From the NCBI GenBank assembly GCA_024235935.1, contig JACKLL010000014.1, positions 1-64,000 of the forward strand: 64,000 nucleotides of DNA, written 5' to 3'. The position numbers and the translations under genes were made by a program. The DNA comes from Rhodoferax sp. GTDB taxonomy: Bacteria; Pseudomonadota; Gammaproteobacteria; Burkholderiales; Burkholderiaceae_C. Shown piece by piece: positions 7,606 to 16,271 of this stretch (within the stretch, counting starts at the first letter, position 1; each line of letters starts with the position of its first letter). The notes beneath the pieces were generated by a model. That model had not been told where the DNA came from, did no database searches, and saw nothing but the letters and a program-made list of their open reading frames with translations.

Positions 7606-9435
7606 TCAGGCGGTTTGTTTCTGGCTGTGGCGCGCGGCATTCGCCGCTGCCTTGAATGGCTCGATGCCGACCCGACGCAGCGTCGTGATGAAAGTCTCGT
7701 AGCGGGCGCCGCTGTCGCTCTCGACCAACTGGCGCTGCGTGCGGTAGGCGCCGATCAGCGCCTCGATCACGTCCGGCACCTCGGCCGCCGAGAATGACGG
7801 GCCCACCACCTTGCCGGGCACGGCGGGGCCGGACAGCTGGGAGCCGTCGGCCCCGCCGAGCGTGACCTGGTACCACTCCTTGCCGTCCTTGTCCACGCCC
7901 AGGATGCCGATGTGGCCGCTGTGGTGGTGACCGCAGGAGTTGATGCAGCCGCTGATGTGCAGGTCGATCTCGCCGATGTCGTGCAGCTCGTCCAGATCCT
8001 GGTAGCGCTCGGTCACGGCTTCGGCGATCGGCAGCGAGCGCGCATTGGCCAGCGAGCAGAAGTCGCCACCGGGGCAGGCGATCATGTCGGTCAGCAGCCC
8101 GATGTTGGCCTTGGCCAACCCGGCCGCGCGCGCGGCCTGCCACAGCGCCGGCAGTTGCTCGAAGCGCACCCAGGGCAGCAGCAGGTTCTGCTCATGCGTC
8201 ACGCGCACTTCACCGGCAGAGAAGCGGTCGGCCAGGTCCGCCGCCTGTTCCATCTGCACCGCGGTTGCATCGCCAGGCGCATAGCCCAGGCGCTTGAACG
8301 ACAGGTTCACCGCGCGCAGGTCCGGGTTCTTGTGCGCACGCACGTTCTGGTTCAGCCAGCGCGCGAATTCCGGCTCGTCCGATGCGAAGCGCAGCACGTT
8401 GGCGGTGCGGGTTTCGGCGTCGCTCTGGTTGGCGTCGATGGTCGGCGCCACGAAGGCGGCGGCCACCCGGTCGTATTCTTCCTGGGTGATGGTGTGGGGC
8501 GCACCGTCCTGCTCGATGATCTGCCGATACTCGGCCTCGACCTGGTCGATGTAGCGCTGGCCCTCGGCCTTCACCAGGATCTTGATGCGCGCTTTCCAGC
8601 TGTTGTCGCGGCGGCCGTAGCGGTTGTAGACGCGGATCACGGCTTCCAGGTAGTTCATCAGCTGGTTCCAGGGCAGGAACTCGCGTACCACGGTGCTGAT
8701 GACCGGCGTGCGGCCCATGCCGCCACCGACGTGCACGCGAAAGCCCAGTTCGCCCGCGTCGTTGCGCAGCAGCTGCAGGCCCACGTCATACCAGCCCAGC
8801 GCGACGCGGTCTTCGCGTGCGCCATTCACCGAGATCTTGAACTTGCGTGGCAGGAAGGCGAACTCGGGGTGCAGCGTGCTCCATTGGCGCAGGATCTCGC
8901 AGAACGGCCGCGGGTCGGCGATCTCGTCGTCCGCGATGCCGGCCAGCGCATCGCTGGTGATGTTGCGGATGGTGTTGCCGCTGGTCTGGATGCCGTGCAG
9001 CTGCACCTCGGCCAGCAGTTCCATCACGTCGGCGCTCTTGGCCAGCGGGATCCAGTTGAACTGCACATTGGTGCGGGTCGTGAAATGGCCATAGCCGAAT
9101 TTCAGCCTGGAGCCGATCATCTGGCCATTGGCCAGCGGAATCGGTCCCAGCTTGTCCTGCGTGGCCTGGGCTTCGGCCAGCAACTGGGCATCGGGCTGGT
9201 CGTACTCGCGCGCCACCTTGGCCAGCACGCGCAGTTGCTGGCTCGACAGTTCGCCATACGGCACGGCCACGCGCAGCATCGGCGCATAGCGCTGCACATA
9301 CCAGCCGTTCTGCAGCCGCAGCGGCTTGAATTCCTCGTCACCCAGGGTCCCGGCCAGGTTGCGCTCGAGCTGGTCGCGGTACTGCGCGGCGCGGCTGCGG
9401 ATGAACTGGCGGTCGAATTCGGTGTATTGGTACAT
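7606..9435 (-). CDS. cysI: Nitrite/sulfite reductase hemoprotein, CysI type
   Basis: Siroheme- and 4Fe-4S-containing reductase converting sulfite to sulfide by six electrons. The 609-residue protein has the two ferredoxin-like half domains typical of the family. The cluster-siroheme cysteines appear as CPGGDFC near residue 452 and CINSCGHHHSG near residue 500. No CysJ flavoprotein subunit is encoded nearby. Electrons probably come from a ferredoxin, and fdxA with a damaged ferredoxin reductase gene lies at the end of the same gene run. The start MYQYTEFD fits homologues. Siroheme is needed, and a CbiX-type chelatase gene lies at 51703..52068. Confidence 0.95.
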   Translation of the reverse strand: MYQYTEFDRQFIRSRAAQYRDQLERNLAGTLGDEEFKPLRLQNGWYVQRYAPMLRVAVPYGELSSQQLRVLAKVAREYDQPDAQLLAEAQATQDKLGPIPLANGQMIGSRLKFGYGHFTTRTNVQFNWIPLAKSADVMELLAEVQLHGIQTSGNTIRNITSDALAGIADDEIADPRPFCEILRQWSTLHPEFAFLPRKFKISVNGAREDRVALGWYDVGLQLLRNDAGELGFRVHVGGGMGRTPVISTVVREFLPWNQLMNYLEAVIRVYNRYGRRDNSWKARIKILVKAEGQRYIDQVEAEYRQIIEQDGAPHTITQEEYDRVAAAFVAPTIDANQSDAETRTANVLRFASDEPEFARWLNQNVRAHKNPDLRAVNLSFKRLGYAPGDATAVQMEQAADLADRFSAGEVRVTHEQNLLLPWVRFEQLPALWQAARAAGLAKANIGLLTDMIACPGGDFCSLANARSLPIAEAVTERYQDLDELHDIGEIDLHISGCINSCGHHHSGHIGILGVDKDGKEWYQVTLGGADGSQLSGPAVPGKVVGPSFSAAEVPDVIEALIGAYRTQRQLVESDSGARYETFITTLRRVGIEPFKAAANAARHSQKQTA

Positions 9436-9488
9436 GGTGGGTCTCTCGGGAAAACGCGTGTAGTTCGTCTTTGGGGGTCAGTGCGCCG

Positions 9489-10286
9489 TCAAAGCGCGAT
9501 CAGCTTGAGGCCGGCATAGGCCAGCAGCATCGACAGCAGCGAGCGCACCACGCGCTCGGGGGTGTGCTGCATCAGCCGCGAACCGATCCAGATGCCGGGC
9601 AGCGAGCCGGCCAGCAGCTTGGCCAGCAGCGACCAGTCGACCGACCCCAGCGATGCATGGCCCAGGCCTGCGACCAGGGTCAGCGGCACCGCGTAGGCGA
9701 TGTCGGCGGCGACGATGCGCGGCAAGGGCAGAAGGGGATACAGCAGCATCAGCACCGTGACGCCGATGGCGCCTGCGCCGACCGAGGTCAGCGTGACCAG
9801 GGTGCCGATCACGGCGCCGAACACCAGCGGCAGGCTCCAGTGCCGCGGACGGGCGACCTGCGTGTCGGACACGCCCGGTGCACGCGGCCGGGCCGACGTG
9901 CCGCGGATCGCCTTGTACAGCGTTGCGGCGGCCGTCAGCAGCAGCGCCACGCCCAGGGCGCTGGTCATGAGATGCTGGGTTGCGGCGTTGGCCGGGCCGT
10001 TGTGGCGCAGGACCAGCAGCGTCACCAGCGCGGCAGGGATGCTGCCGGCCGACAAATGGGCGACCATGCGCCAGTCGACCAGCCGGGCACGGGCCAGCCG
10101 CACGGTGCCGCCCAACTTGGTGAATGCCGCGAACAACAGGTCGGTACCGACCGCCAGATACGGCTTGACGCCGAACACGAAGATCAGGATCGGCGTCATC
10201 AGTGATCCGCCGCCGACGCCGGTCAGGCCGATCACGGCACCAACCAGAAACCCCGCAACGATGAACGCCAAGTCATGCATAGGCAT
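9489..10286 (-). CDS. TauE/SafE family membrane permease, probable sulfite/sulfate-linked
   Basis: A 265-residue integral membrane protein of the TauE/SafE family, with glycine-rich repeats GLTGVGGGSLMTPIL near the N-terminus and LTSVGAGAIGVTVLMLL in the second half. Both mark the family's internal duplication, giving about eight membrane segments. Family members export or import small sulfur anions such as sulfite or sulfoacetate. Its position as first gene of the leftward sulfate-assimilation run, 53 bases before cysI, suggests handling of sulfite or a related anion. ATG at 10286 is used; a second in-frame ATG lies two codons later. Confidence 0.9.
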   Translation of the reverse strand: MPMHDLAFIVAGFLVGAVIGLTGVGGGSLMTPILIFVFGVKPYLAVGTDLLFAAFTKLGGTVRLARARLVDWRMVAHLSAGSIPAALVTLLVLRHNGPANAATQHLMTSALGVALLLTAAATLYKAIRGTSARPRAPGVSDTQVARPRHWSLPLVFGAVIGTLVTLTSVGAGAIGVTVLMLLYPLLPLPRIVAADIAYAVPLTLVAGLGHASLGSVDWSLLAKLLAGSLPGIWIGSRLMQHTPERVVRSLLSMLLAYAGLKLIAL

Positions 10287-10405
10287 GGACTCTAGGGGGG
10301 CATCGATATATTACAAACTACATTTACGTGATGTTGTTATACCTATATGCGCATATGAGGTGGACTTCACCGCACGATCTGGCTGCATGACTGACCGTCG
10401 AACCG
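10287..10405 (-). promoter_or_regulatory. AT-rich leader, probable promoter of the sulfur operon
   Basis: This 119-base gap is clearly more AT-rich than its surroundings and precedes the first gene of the leftward sulfur operon. It holds a perfect 12-bp palindrome (ATATGCGCATAT, 10345..10356) and, closer to the gene on the minus strand, a -10-like TAATAT with no good -35 box. A weak -35 is what one expects of a promoter activated by a LysR protein such as CysB, which is encoded at 50676..51629. Binding is inference. Confidence 0.4.
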
Positions 10406-11416
10406 TCAGCGCAGGTCCACCAGCGTACGGCCACACGTGGTGCCGGCCAGCTGGGCCGACGCGTGATCGGGCAGTGCGGACAGTCCGATCGTCTGCACAT
10501 GCGCGGCCAGGGCCAGAAAGTCGGGCCGCCAGTCACCGGCCAGCCGGCCCCAGACCCGCTGGCGCACCGGCCAGCTGGCATTGCCGACCACGCCGAACAT
10601 GCCGATGCTGCGCATGACGAAGGGCAGCACATTGCCGGGAAAGTCGTTGCCGCCGGCATTGCCGACAACCGCAATCTGACCGCCATCCTGCAGGCTGCGC
10701 AGCAACCATCCCAGCATGTCGCCACCCACGTTGTCGATGGCAGCGCTGAAGCGGGCCTTCTCCAGCGGTCGCAGCGGCGCCGTGGCGGCCTGGGTGTCGA
10801 TCACTTCTTCTGCGCCCAGGGCCCGCAGTACCGGCTCCAGCGCCATCTTGCGGGTGAGTGCTGCCACCCGCCACCCGGCGCGGGCCAGGATATGGATCGC
10901 GAGCATGCCGACCGCACCGCTGGCGCCGCTGACAGCGACCAGGCCGCGCTCGGGCGTCAAGCCCAGTTCGATGAACCGGTCCAGCGCTATGCCGGCCGTG
11001 AAACCCGGCACGCCCAGCGTGGCCGCCTGCCACGCATCCAGACCCGACGGTACCGCCATCAGGTGTGCGGCCGGCACGCGTGCAAACTGCGCGAAGCCGC
11101 CGTCGAATGCGATGCCGGTGCGAAAGCCGTGCGCCATGACGATCTGCCCGGCCACAAATTCGGTTACCGCGCTGTGGACCACCTCGCCGACCAGTTCGAT
11201 GCCGGCGATGCGCGGAAAGCCTTCGATGATGCGGGCGCGCCCCAGGATCGACAGGCAGTCCTTGTAGTTCACGCCGGCGAAATGGGTGCGCACCAGCACC
11301 TCGCCCGCGGTCAGGTCGTCGACACGGGTCCGCTCCAGGCGGCTCTCCACGGTCTTGTCGGACAAATGGGTGCGCAGGCACAAGAAGTCGCCGGGGGTGG
11401 GTGCAGCAGGGGACAT
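10406..11416 (-). CDS. Zinc-free MDR oxidoreductase, YhdH/AcuI (acrylyl-CoA reductase) type
   Basis: A 336-residue NADPH-dependent medium-chain reductase resembling the YhdH/YhfP family, which includes AcuI (acryloyl-CoA reductase). The N-terminal GroES-like domain carries HFAGVNYKDCL, and the Rossmann domain has VSGASGAVGMLA. No structural zinc Cys cluster is visible. The start ATG at 11416 (MSPAAPTPGD) fits homologues better than upstream starts, which would run into the divergent acyl-CoA dehydrogenase leader. Being divergent from an acyl-CoA dehydrogenase, it may reduce an enoyl-CoA or quinone-like intermediate of the same pathway; the substrate is unknown. Confidence 0.85.
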   Translation of the reverse strand: MSPAAPTPGDFLCLRTHLSDKTVESRLERTRVDDLTAGEVLVRTHFAGVNYKDCLSILGRARIIEGFPRIAGIELVGEVVHSAVTEFVAGQIVMAHGFRTGIAFDGGFAQFARVPAAHLMAVPSGLDAWQAATLGVPGFTAGIALDRFIELGLTPERGLVAVSGASGAVGMLAIHILARAGWRVAALTRKMALEPVLRALGAEEVIDTQAATAPLRPLEKARFSAAIDNVGGDMLGWLLRSLQDGGQIAVVGNAGGNDFPGNVLPFVMRSIGMFGVVGNASWPVRQRVWGRLAGDWRPDFLALAAHVQTIGLSALPDHASAQLAGTTCGRTLVDLR

Positions 11417-11534
11417 GGCGGGGAGTCGTTGGCAGTGAAACGTCCGGTATCTGACCATGGGCCGGGTGCCTGGGGCAAGCGACCGTATCGCCTGTCGAAA
11501 CAGCGGCTGGACTTTTGCAGAGGTGTTCACCAAG

Positions 11535-12779
11535 ATGCAGGACTTTTCTGCTGCCGGACGCGCCATGACACCACGATTGTTTTCCGACCACCCCCTGCTG
11601 GAGCTCCAGGCATCGGAGCAAAGCCAGGTTCAGCACGTGCGCGAACTGTGCCGCACCACCATCGGCCCCGCTGCAGCGGAGGTTGCGCGCGAGGATCGCT
11701 TTGCATGGGATACGTTTCGGCTGCTGGCGCGCGAGGGGGTGGTGGCGACCGCATTTCCTGCTGCATACGGCGGCAGTGACGCACGCCAGGTGCTGCGGGT
11801 GCGCATCATCGAGGAACTGGGTCGGGTCTGCAGCACGGCGGCGTCGATGATTACCGGCACTGACCTGTCGGCCCGTGCCATTGTGGCGGGCGCTTCGCCG
11901 GCGCTCAAGGATGCGCTGCTGCCGCGCCTGTGCCGCGGCGAGATCCAGTCGGCATTCGCACTGACGGAGCCATCTGCCGGCTCCGACGTGCGCGGCCTGA
12001 CCAGCGTGGCGCAGCGGGACGGCGACGCCTACATCCTCAACGGCAGTAAGAAGTTCATCACCCGTGCCAGCACGGCAGACTGGTTCACCGTGGTGGCGCG
12101 GCTGCCGGCGCAGGGCCGCTTTGTCGGCCTGCTGGTGCCGCGGGATGCTGCCGGGCTGCAGGTCAGTCCGGAGGTCGGCAAACTCGGCTGGTATGGCGTC
12201 CCGATCGCGTCGCTGACCTTCACCGACGTGCGGGTGGCGGAAAGCCACCGGCTGGGCGAGGAGGGCGACGGCTTCTCGCTGGCGCAGGACGCCTTGCTGC
12301 GGGCACGTATCGGCCATGCGGCCATGGCACTGGGTCGGGCCATCGGCGCGGTGGAGATCGCGGCCACCTACGGCGGGGACCGCCAGGTGTTCGGCAAGTC
12401 GCTGGGGGAACACCAGGGCGTGCAATGGATGCTGGCCGACATGGCGACGCAGATCGAGGCATCGCGCGCGCTGCTCCAGGTGGCAGCGCAGAAATACGAC
12501 CGCGGCGACGCCGACGGCGCGACCTTCGCGTCCATGGCCAAGCTGCACGCCACCGACCTGTGCATGAAGGTGGTGACCGATGCCCTGCAACTCACCGGCG
12601 GCCGCGGCTATCTGCAGGACTTTCCGCTGGAGCGCTTCTTTCGCGACGCCAAGCTCAACCAGATCGGCGAAGGTGCCAGCGAAGTGCACAAGACGGTCAT
12701 CGGCCGCGACGTGGTGCGCCGTATGGCCAGCGCCGAGCGCCACCCCTGTCTGCGAGAAGGCCCGCTGACGGACTATTGA
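11535..12779 (+). CDS. Acyl-CoA dehydrogenase family protein
   Basis: A flavoprotein (about 414 residues) oxidising an acyl-CoA to the enoyl-CoA. It has the FAD-binding and substrate-side motifs FALTEPSAGSDVRG and GSKKFITRAS, and the C-terminal GEGASEVHKTVIGRDV with the Glu at the position of the family's catalytic base. ATG at 11535 is preferred because GAGGT lies nine bases upstream; ATG 11565 is an alternative. The gene is divergent from the MDR reductase and convergent with a CaiB-type CoA-transferase, in a cluster with a second acyl-CoA dehydrogenase. The substrate cannot be read from the sequence. Confidence 0.92.
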   Translation: MQDFSAAGRAMTPRLFSDHPLLELQASEQSQVQHVRELCRTTIGPAAAEVAREDRFAWDTFRLLAREGVVATAFPAAYGGSDARQVLRVRIIEELGRVCSTAASMITGTDLSARAIVAGASPALKDALLPRLCRGEIQSAFALTEPSAGSDVRGLTSVAQRDGDAYILNGSKKFITRASTADWFTVVARLPAQGRFVGLLVPRDAAGLQVSPEVGKLGWYGVPIASLTFTDVRVAESHRLGEEGDGFSLAQDALLRARIGHAAMALGRAIGAVEIAATYGGDRQVFGKSLGEHQGVQWMLADMATQIEASRALLQVAAQKYDRGDADGATFASMAKLHATDLCMKVVTDALQLTGGRGYLQDFPLERFFRDAKLNQIGEGASEVHKTVIGRDVVRRMASAERHPCLREGPLTDY

Positions 12780-12809
12780 GCCGCACGATTTGCGAGGCGC
12801 TGGCGCGGT

Positions 12810-14018
12810 TCAGACCACGCCGGCGACCCGCAGCGCGGTCAGTTCGGCTGCGTCGATGCCGAAGCGGCCATAGACCTCCGCGTTGTGCTCGCCGACGTCG
12901 GGGCCGGTGCGCGGAATCGGCATCTCGCGACCAGCGACACGCGGCACGATGCACGGTGCCGGCAAGCTGCCGTACAGCGGGTCGGCCAATCGCACGATCG
13001 CCTGGCGCGCAGCAAAGTGCGGGTCGCTTTCGATATCGACGATGGTGTTGACCTTGCTGAAGGGCACACCGGCCGCCTGCAGGGCGTCGGTGATGACCAC
13101 ATACGGACGTGCCACGAACCAGGCCGCCAATTCGGTGTCCAGCGCCTGCAGGTTGCGCACGCGCGCCGGGTTGGAGTCGTAGCGCGGATCGCAGGACCAT
13201 TCGGGGTGGCCGACGGCCTGGGCCAGCCGCGCGAAGATCGGGTTGGAGGACGCCACCAGCGAGAAGAAGACCCGATCCTGGCTCATGTACATGTTGGACG
13301 GTGCGGTATAGCTGGCGCAATTGCCCTCGGGTTGTCGCACCAGTCCCAATTGTTCATGCTCCACCGGCAAGGGATCGAGCAGGCGGAACAAGGCCTCGGT
13401 GGCCGACAGGTCGACGACGCAGCCGGCGGCTTTCGGGTCGGCGCGCAGACGGGCGATTTCGCTGGCGATGGAGAAGGCGGCGAACAGGCCGGCGACCGCG
13501 TCGCCGACCGGAAAGTTGCTGTGCAGCGGCGAGCCGCCACGCTCGCCGGTCAGGCTGGTGAAGCCGCTCATGGCCTCGAAGATGCGGGCAAATCCCGGCC
13601 GTGCGGCGTAGGGCCCGGTCTGGCCGAAACCGGTCAGCCGCAGGATGACGAGGCGTGGATTGACCGCCAGCAGGGTTGCTGCGTCCAGACCCCAGCGGTC
13701 CATCGTGCCGGTGCGGAAGTTCTCCACCAGCACGTCGAACTGCGGCAGCATGCGCAGCAGCAATGCCTTGCCGTAGGGTTTGCGCACATCGAGCGTGATG
13801 CCCTTCTTGCCCCGGTTGGCTACCTTCCACCACAAGGCCACACCATCCTTGACGGGTTGCAGGCCGCGCAGCGGGTCGCTGCCGTCCGGCAGTTCGAGCT
13901 TGACGACCTCTGCGCCGTGGTCCGCGCACAGCGTGGCACCGATGGGGGCGGCCAGCACGGTGGCCATGTCCAGGATGCGCACACCGGCCAGTGCACCGGC
14001 GTTCGGGGTTGGATTCAC
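12810..14018 (-). CDS. CaiB/BaiF-type (family III) CoA-transferase
   Basis: A 402-residue class III CoA-transferase that moves CoA between organic acids. It opens with GVRILDMATVLAAPIGATLCADHGAEVVKLE, split in the family as ILD-x-apfa plus ADxGAEVIKvE, and contains NRGKKGITLDV, LVENFRTGTMDRWGL and FPVGDAVAG, where the Asp corresponds to the usual catalytic residue. The GTG at 14018 (VNPTPNAG) has a GGAG sequence about eight bases upstream; longer forms would overlap the divergent IclR gene. It is transcribed away from the IclR regulator, the usual arrangement for a regulated catabolic gene. Confidence 0.9.
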   Translation of the reverse strand: MNPTPNAGALAGVRILDMATVLAAPIGATLCADHGAEVVKLELPDGSDPLRGLQPVKDGVALWWKVANRGKKGITLDVRKPYGKALLLRMLPQFDVLVENFRTGTMDRWGLDAATLLAVNPRLVILRLTGFGQTGPYAARPGFARIFEAMSGFTSLTGERGGSPLHSNFPVGDAVAGLFAAFSIASEIARLRADPKAAGCVVDLSATEALFRLLDPLPVEHEQLGLVRQPEGNCASYTAPSNMYMSQDRVFFSLVASSNPIFARLAQAVGHPEWSCDPRYDSNPARVRNLQALDTELAAWFVARPYVVITDALQAAGVPFSKVNTIVDIESDPHFAARQAIVRLADPLYGSLPAPCIVPRVAGREMPIPRTGPDVGEHNAEVYGRFGIDAAELTALRVAGVV

Positions 14019-14217
14019 GTACGGGACTCCGTCAGAGAGTGAGAGGCATCCGGGTGGATGCGGAAAGCCGGACCGGCGTCTGGCGCGGTCGACCGCGGCA
14101 GGGCGCGGCCTCGGCAGCGTTCCCGGTTTTTGCCACAGCGCATGCAACTTCACAATCGATGTTTCGCACAGCAAAACACCTGCTGTGAATCCATTGACGC
14201 TGCCGGAGCCGACACCG
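14019..14217. promoter_or_regulatory. Divergent control region of CoA-transferase and IclR gene
   Basis: The 199-base gap between the leftward CoA-transferase and the rightward IclR-type regulator must hold both promoters and probably the IclR operator. I see no convincing -35/-10 pair by eye. The role is inferred from gene layout. Confidence 0.35.
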
Positions 14218-15060
14218 ATGATGAAAAAGACGCGCCGCCCACCACGCACCATGAGTTCCATTGCCCTGCCCGGACTGGTCAACCCGCATGACCTGAGCAC
14301 CGACCGCCAGTTCTCCATGAACCTGGCGCGCGGCATGGAGGTGCTGCGTGCGTTCACGCTGGTGGACCCGATCCTGGGCAACCGGGAAATCGCCGACCGC
14401 ACCGGCCTGCCCAAGCCGACGATTTCCCGCCTCACCTACACGCTGACGCTGCTGGGTTATCTGAGCCGCGTCGAGGGCTTGCAGAAGTACCGTCTGGGGT
14501 CGGGCGTGCTGTCGCTGGGGTATCCGCTGCTGGCCAACATCCGGGTGCGGCAGATCGCGCGTCCGTTCATGGAGCAGGTCGCCAGGGAGACCGGCTGCAC
14601 GGTCAACCTGGGCATGCGTGACCGCACCAACGTGGTCTACATCGACACCTGCCGAGTCGACCAGGGCAATGTGTACCAGCCCGACATCGGCAGCACCCGT
14701 CCGCTGCTGTCGACGGCGATCGGTCGCGCGCTGGTGCTGGCTGCACCGGCCGGTGTGAGGGATGCCATCCTGAACCGGATCCGGCTGGAAGATCCGCCGC
14801 GCCATGCCCAGGACCTGTCCGTCTGGCAGAAGGAGCGCCGGGCGTTTGCCGAGCGTGGCTACTGCCATTCGCGTGGCGACTGGCGCAAGGAGGTGCATGC
14901 GGTGGCGGTGCCGATCCGACTGCCGCAGCGCGAGGAGCCGGTTGCCATCAACTGCACCTTGTCGGCATATCGGGTCAAGGCCGACACGCTGGCACAGGAG
15001 GTTGCGCCGCGGCTGCTCGACGCAGTGCGCCTGATCGAGACCGCCTGTGGCACGACCTGA
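14218..15060 (+). CDS. IclR-family transcriptional regulator
   Basis: A 280-residue regulator. The N-terminal winged helix-turn-helix includes NREIADRTGLPKPTISRL and the wing GYLSRVEGLQKYRLG. The C-terminal effector domain contains GCTVNLGMRDRTNVVYID and the family pattern CHSRGDWRKEVHAVAVPI. IclR proteins sense small aromatic or aliphatic acids and control adjacent catabolic genes. The first of two adjacent ATGs is used, with GGAG ten bases upstream. It sits between the two halves of the acyl-CoA dehydrogenase/CoA-transferase cluster and most likely regulates them. Confidence 0.93.
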   Translation: MMKKTRRPPRTMSSIALPGLVNPHDLSTDRQFSMNLARGMEVLRAFTLVDPILGNREIADRTGLPKPTISRLTYTLTLLGYLSRVEGLQKYRLGSGVLSLGYPLLANIRVRQIARPFMEQVARETGCTVNLGMRDRTNVVYIDTCRVDQGNVYQPDIGSTRPLLSTAIGRALVLAAPAGVRDAILNRIRLEDPPRHAQDLSVWQKERRAFAERGYCHSRGDWRKEVHAVAVPIRLPQREEPVAINCTLSAYRVKADTLAQEVAPRLLDAVRLIETACGTT

Positions 15061-15102
15061 GCGCGACACATCCATTCACCCCATTTGATCCTGAACCTGT
15101 CC

Positions 15103-16269
15103 ATGTATCCGTCATCCGAAGATTTCGCCCAGTTGCTGCAACAGGTCCGCGCCTTTGTCGTCGACGAATGCATTCCGCTCGAGCAGCAGGTCGACCAGGA
15201 CGACGAGATTCCCGAGTCTCTGGTGCAGCGCATGCGCGCGCTGGGGCTGTTCGGCCACAGCATTCCGCAGGTCTATGGTGGCGCAGGACTGAGCACCGAG
15301 CAGCTGGCGCGCGTGAACATCGAGGTGTCGCAGGCGGCGACCACGTTCCGTGCGCGTTTTGGGGGCAATACCGGCATTGCGTCCGAGTCGCTGGTCGCCG
15401 ACGGAACCGAAGCGCAGAAGCGGCGCTGGTTGCCGCGCCTGGCCAGCGGCGAGATCACCGGCTGCTTTGCGCTGACCGAACCCGAGGCGGGGTCGGATGC
15501 CACCGCGCTGCAGACGGTCGCCGTGCGCGATGGCGACCATTACGAGATCACCGGGCGCAAATGTTTCATCACCAATGCGCCGATCGCCGGACTGTTCACG
15601 GTGTTTGCCCGCTCCGAGCCCGGCACCGTCGGCGCCAAGGGGGTGTCGGCGTTTCTGGTGGAACGCGGAACCCCCGGACTGCATACGCCAGCGGCCTACC
15701 GCAAGATGGGGCAGCACGGCTCGCCGGTGGGCGAGGTCGTCCTCGAGCGCTGCCGAGTCCATGCCAGTGCCATCGTCGGTGACCTGCCCGGTCAGGGCTT
15801 TCGCACGGCAATGAAGGCCTTGAACAAGCAGCGCATCAATCTGGCCGGGCTGTGCACGGGACCGGCGATACGGCTGGTCGACGAGATGGTCCGCTTTGCG
15901 GCGACGCGGCAGCAGTTCGGTGAACCGATTGCGGCCTTTCAACTGGTGCAGCAGATGATTGCCGAGAGCAACACCGAGGTGCATGCGGCGCGTGCGCTGG
16001 TGCTGGAGACGGCGCGCAAGCGGGATGCCGGCGAGGACGTCACCATGGAAGCCTCGATGTGCAAGCTGTATGCCTCCGAGATGTGCGGCCGCGTGGCGGA
16101 CCGCGCAGTGCAGCTCTTTGGCGGCAGCGGCTACATCGCGAACAATGTGGCAGAGCGCTTTTACCGCGACGTGCGCTTGTTCCGCCTGTACGAGGGTACG
16201 AGCCAGATCCACCTGGTCAACATCGCGCGGCGCACGATGGCACGGGCGCAGCCTGCGGGGCAGGCCTGA
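15103..16269 (+). CDS. Acyl-CoA dehydrogenase family protein (second)
   Basis: A 388-residue acyl-CoA dehydrogenase. It carries GCFALTEPEAGSDATAL, GRKCFITNAP and AVQLFGGSGYIANN, and ends with YEGTSQIHLVNIARRTM, which includes the Glu of the catalytic loop. The ATG at 15103 (MYPSSEDF) is chosen; a TTG 18 bases earlier is possible. It follows the IclR gene by 42 bases and is followed after two bases by a CaiB-type gene, so these three probably share a transcript. An acyl-CoA dehydrogenase directly coupled to a CoA-transferase suggests activation of an acid to its CoA ester followed by oxidation. Confidence 0.93.
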   Translation: MYPSSEDFAQLLQQVRAFVVDECIPLEQQVDQDDEIPESLVQRMRALGLFGHSIPQVYGGAGLSTEQLARVNIEVSQAATTFRARFGGNTGIASESLVADGTEAQKRRWLPRLASGEITGCFALTEPEAGSDATALQTVAVRDGDHYEITGRKCFITNAPIAGLFTVFARSEPGTVGAKGVSAFLVERGTPGLHTPAAYRKMGQHGSPVGEVVLERCRVHASAIVGDLPGQGFRTAMKALNKQRINLAGLCTGPAIRLVDEMVRFAATRQQFGEPIAAFQLVQQMIAESNTEVHAARALVLETARKRDAGEDVTMEASMCKLYASEMCGRVADRAVQLFGGSGYIANNVAERFYRDVRLFRLYEGTSQIHLVNIARRTMARAQPAGQA

Positions 16270-16271
16270 AC

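Noticed and set aside
5771..9519. Long rightward open frames opposite cysD, cysH and cysI
   Set aside because: High GC gives open antisense frames; they lack plausible motifs and the leftward genes are unmistakable.
10533..12743. A 736-residue leftward frame spanning the reductase and acyl-CoA dehydrogenase
   Set aside because: It runs antisense to a motif-rich acyl-CoA dehydrogenase and then out of frame through the reductase; no independent support.
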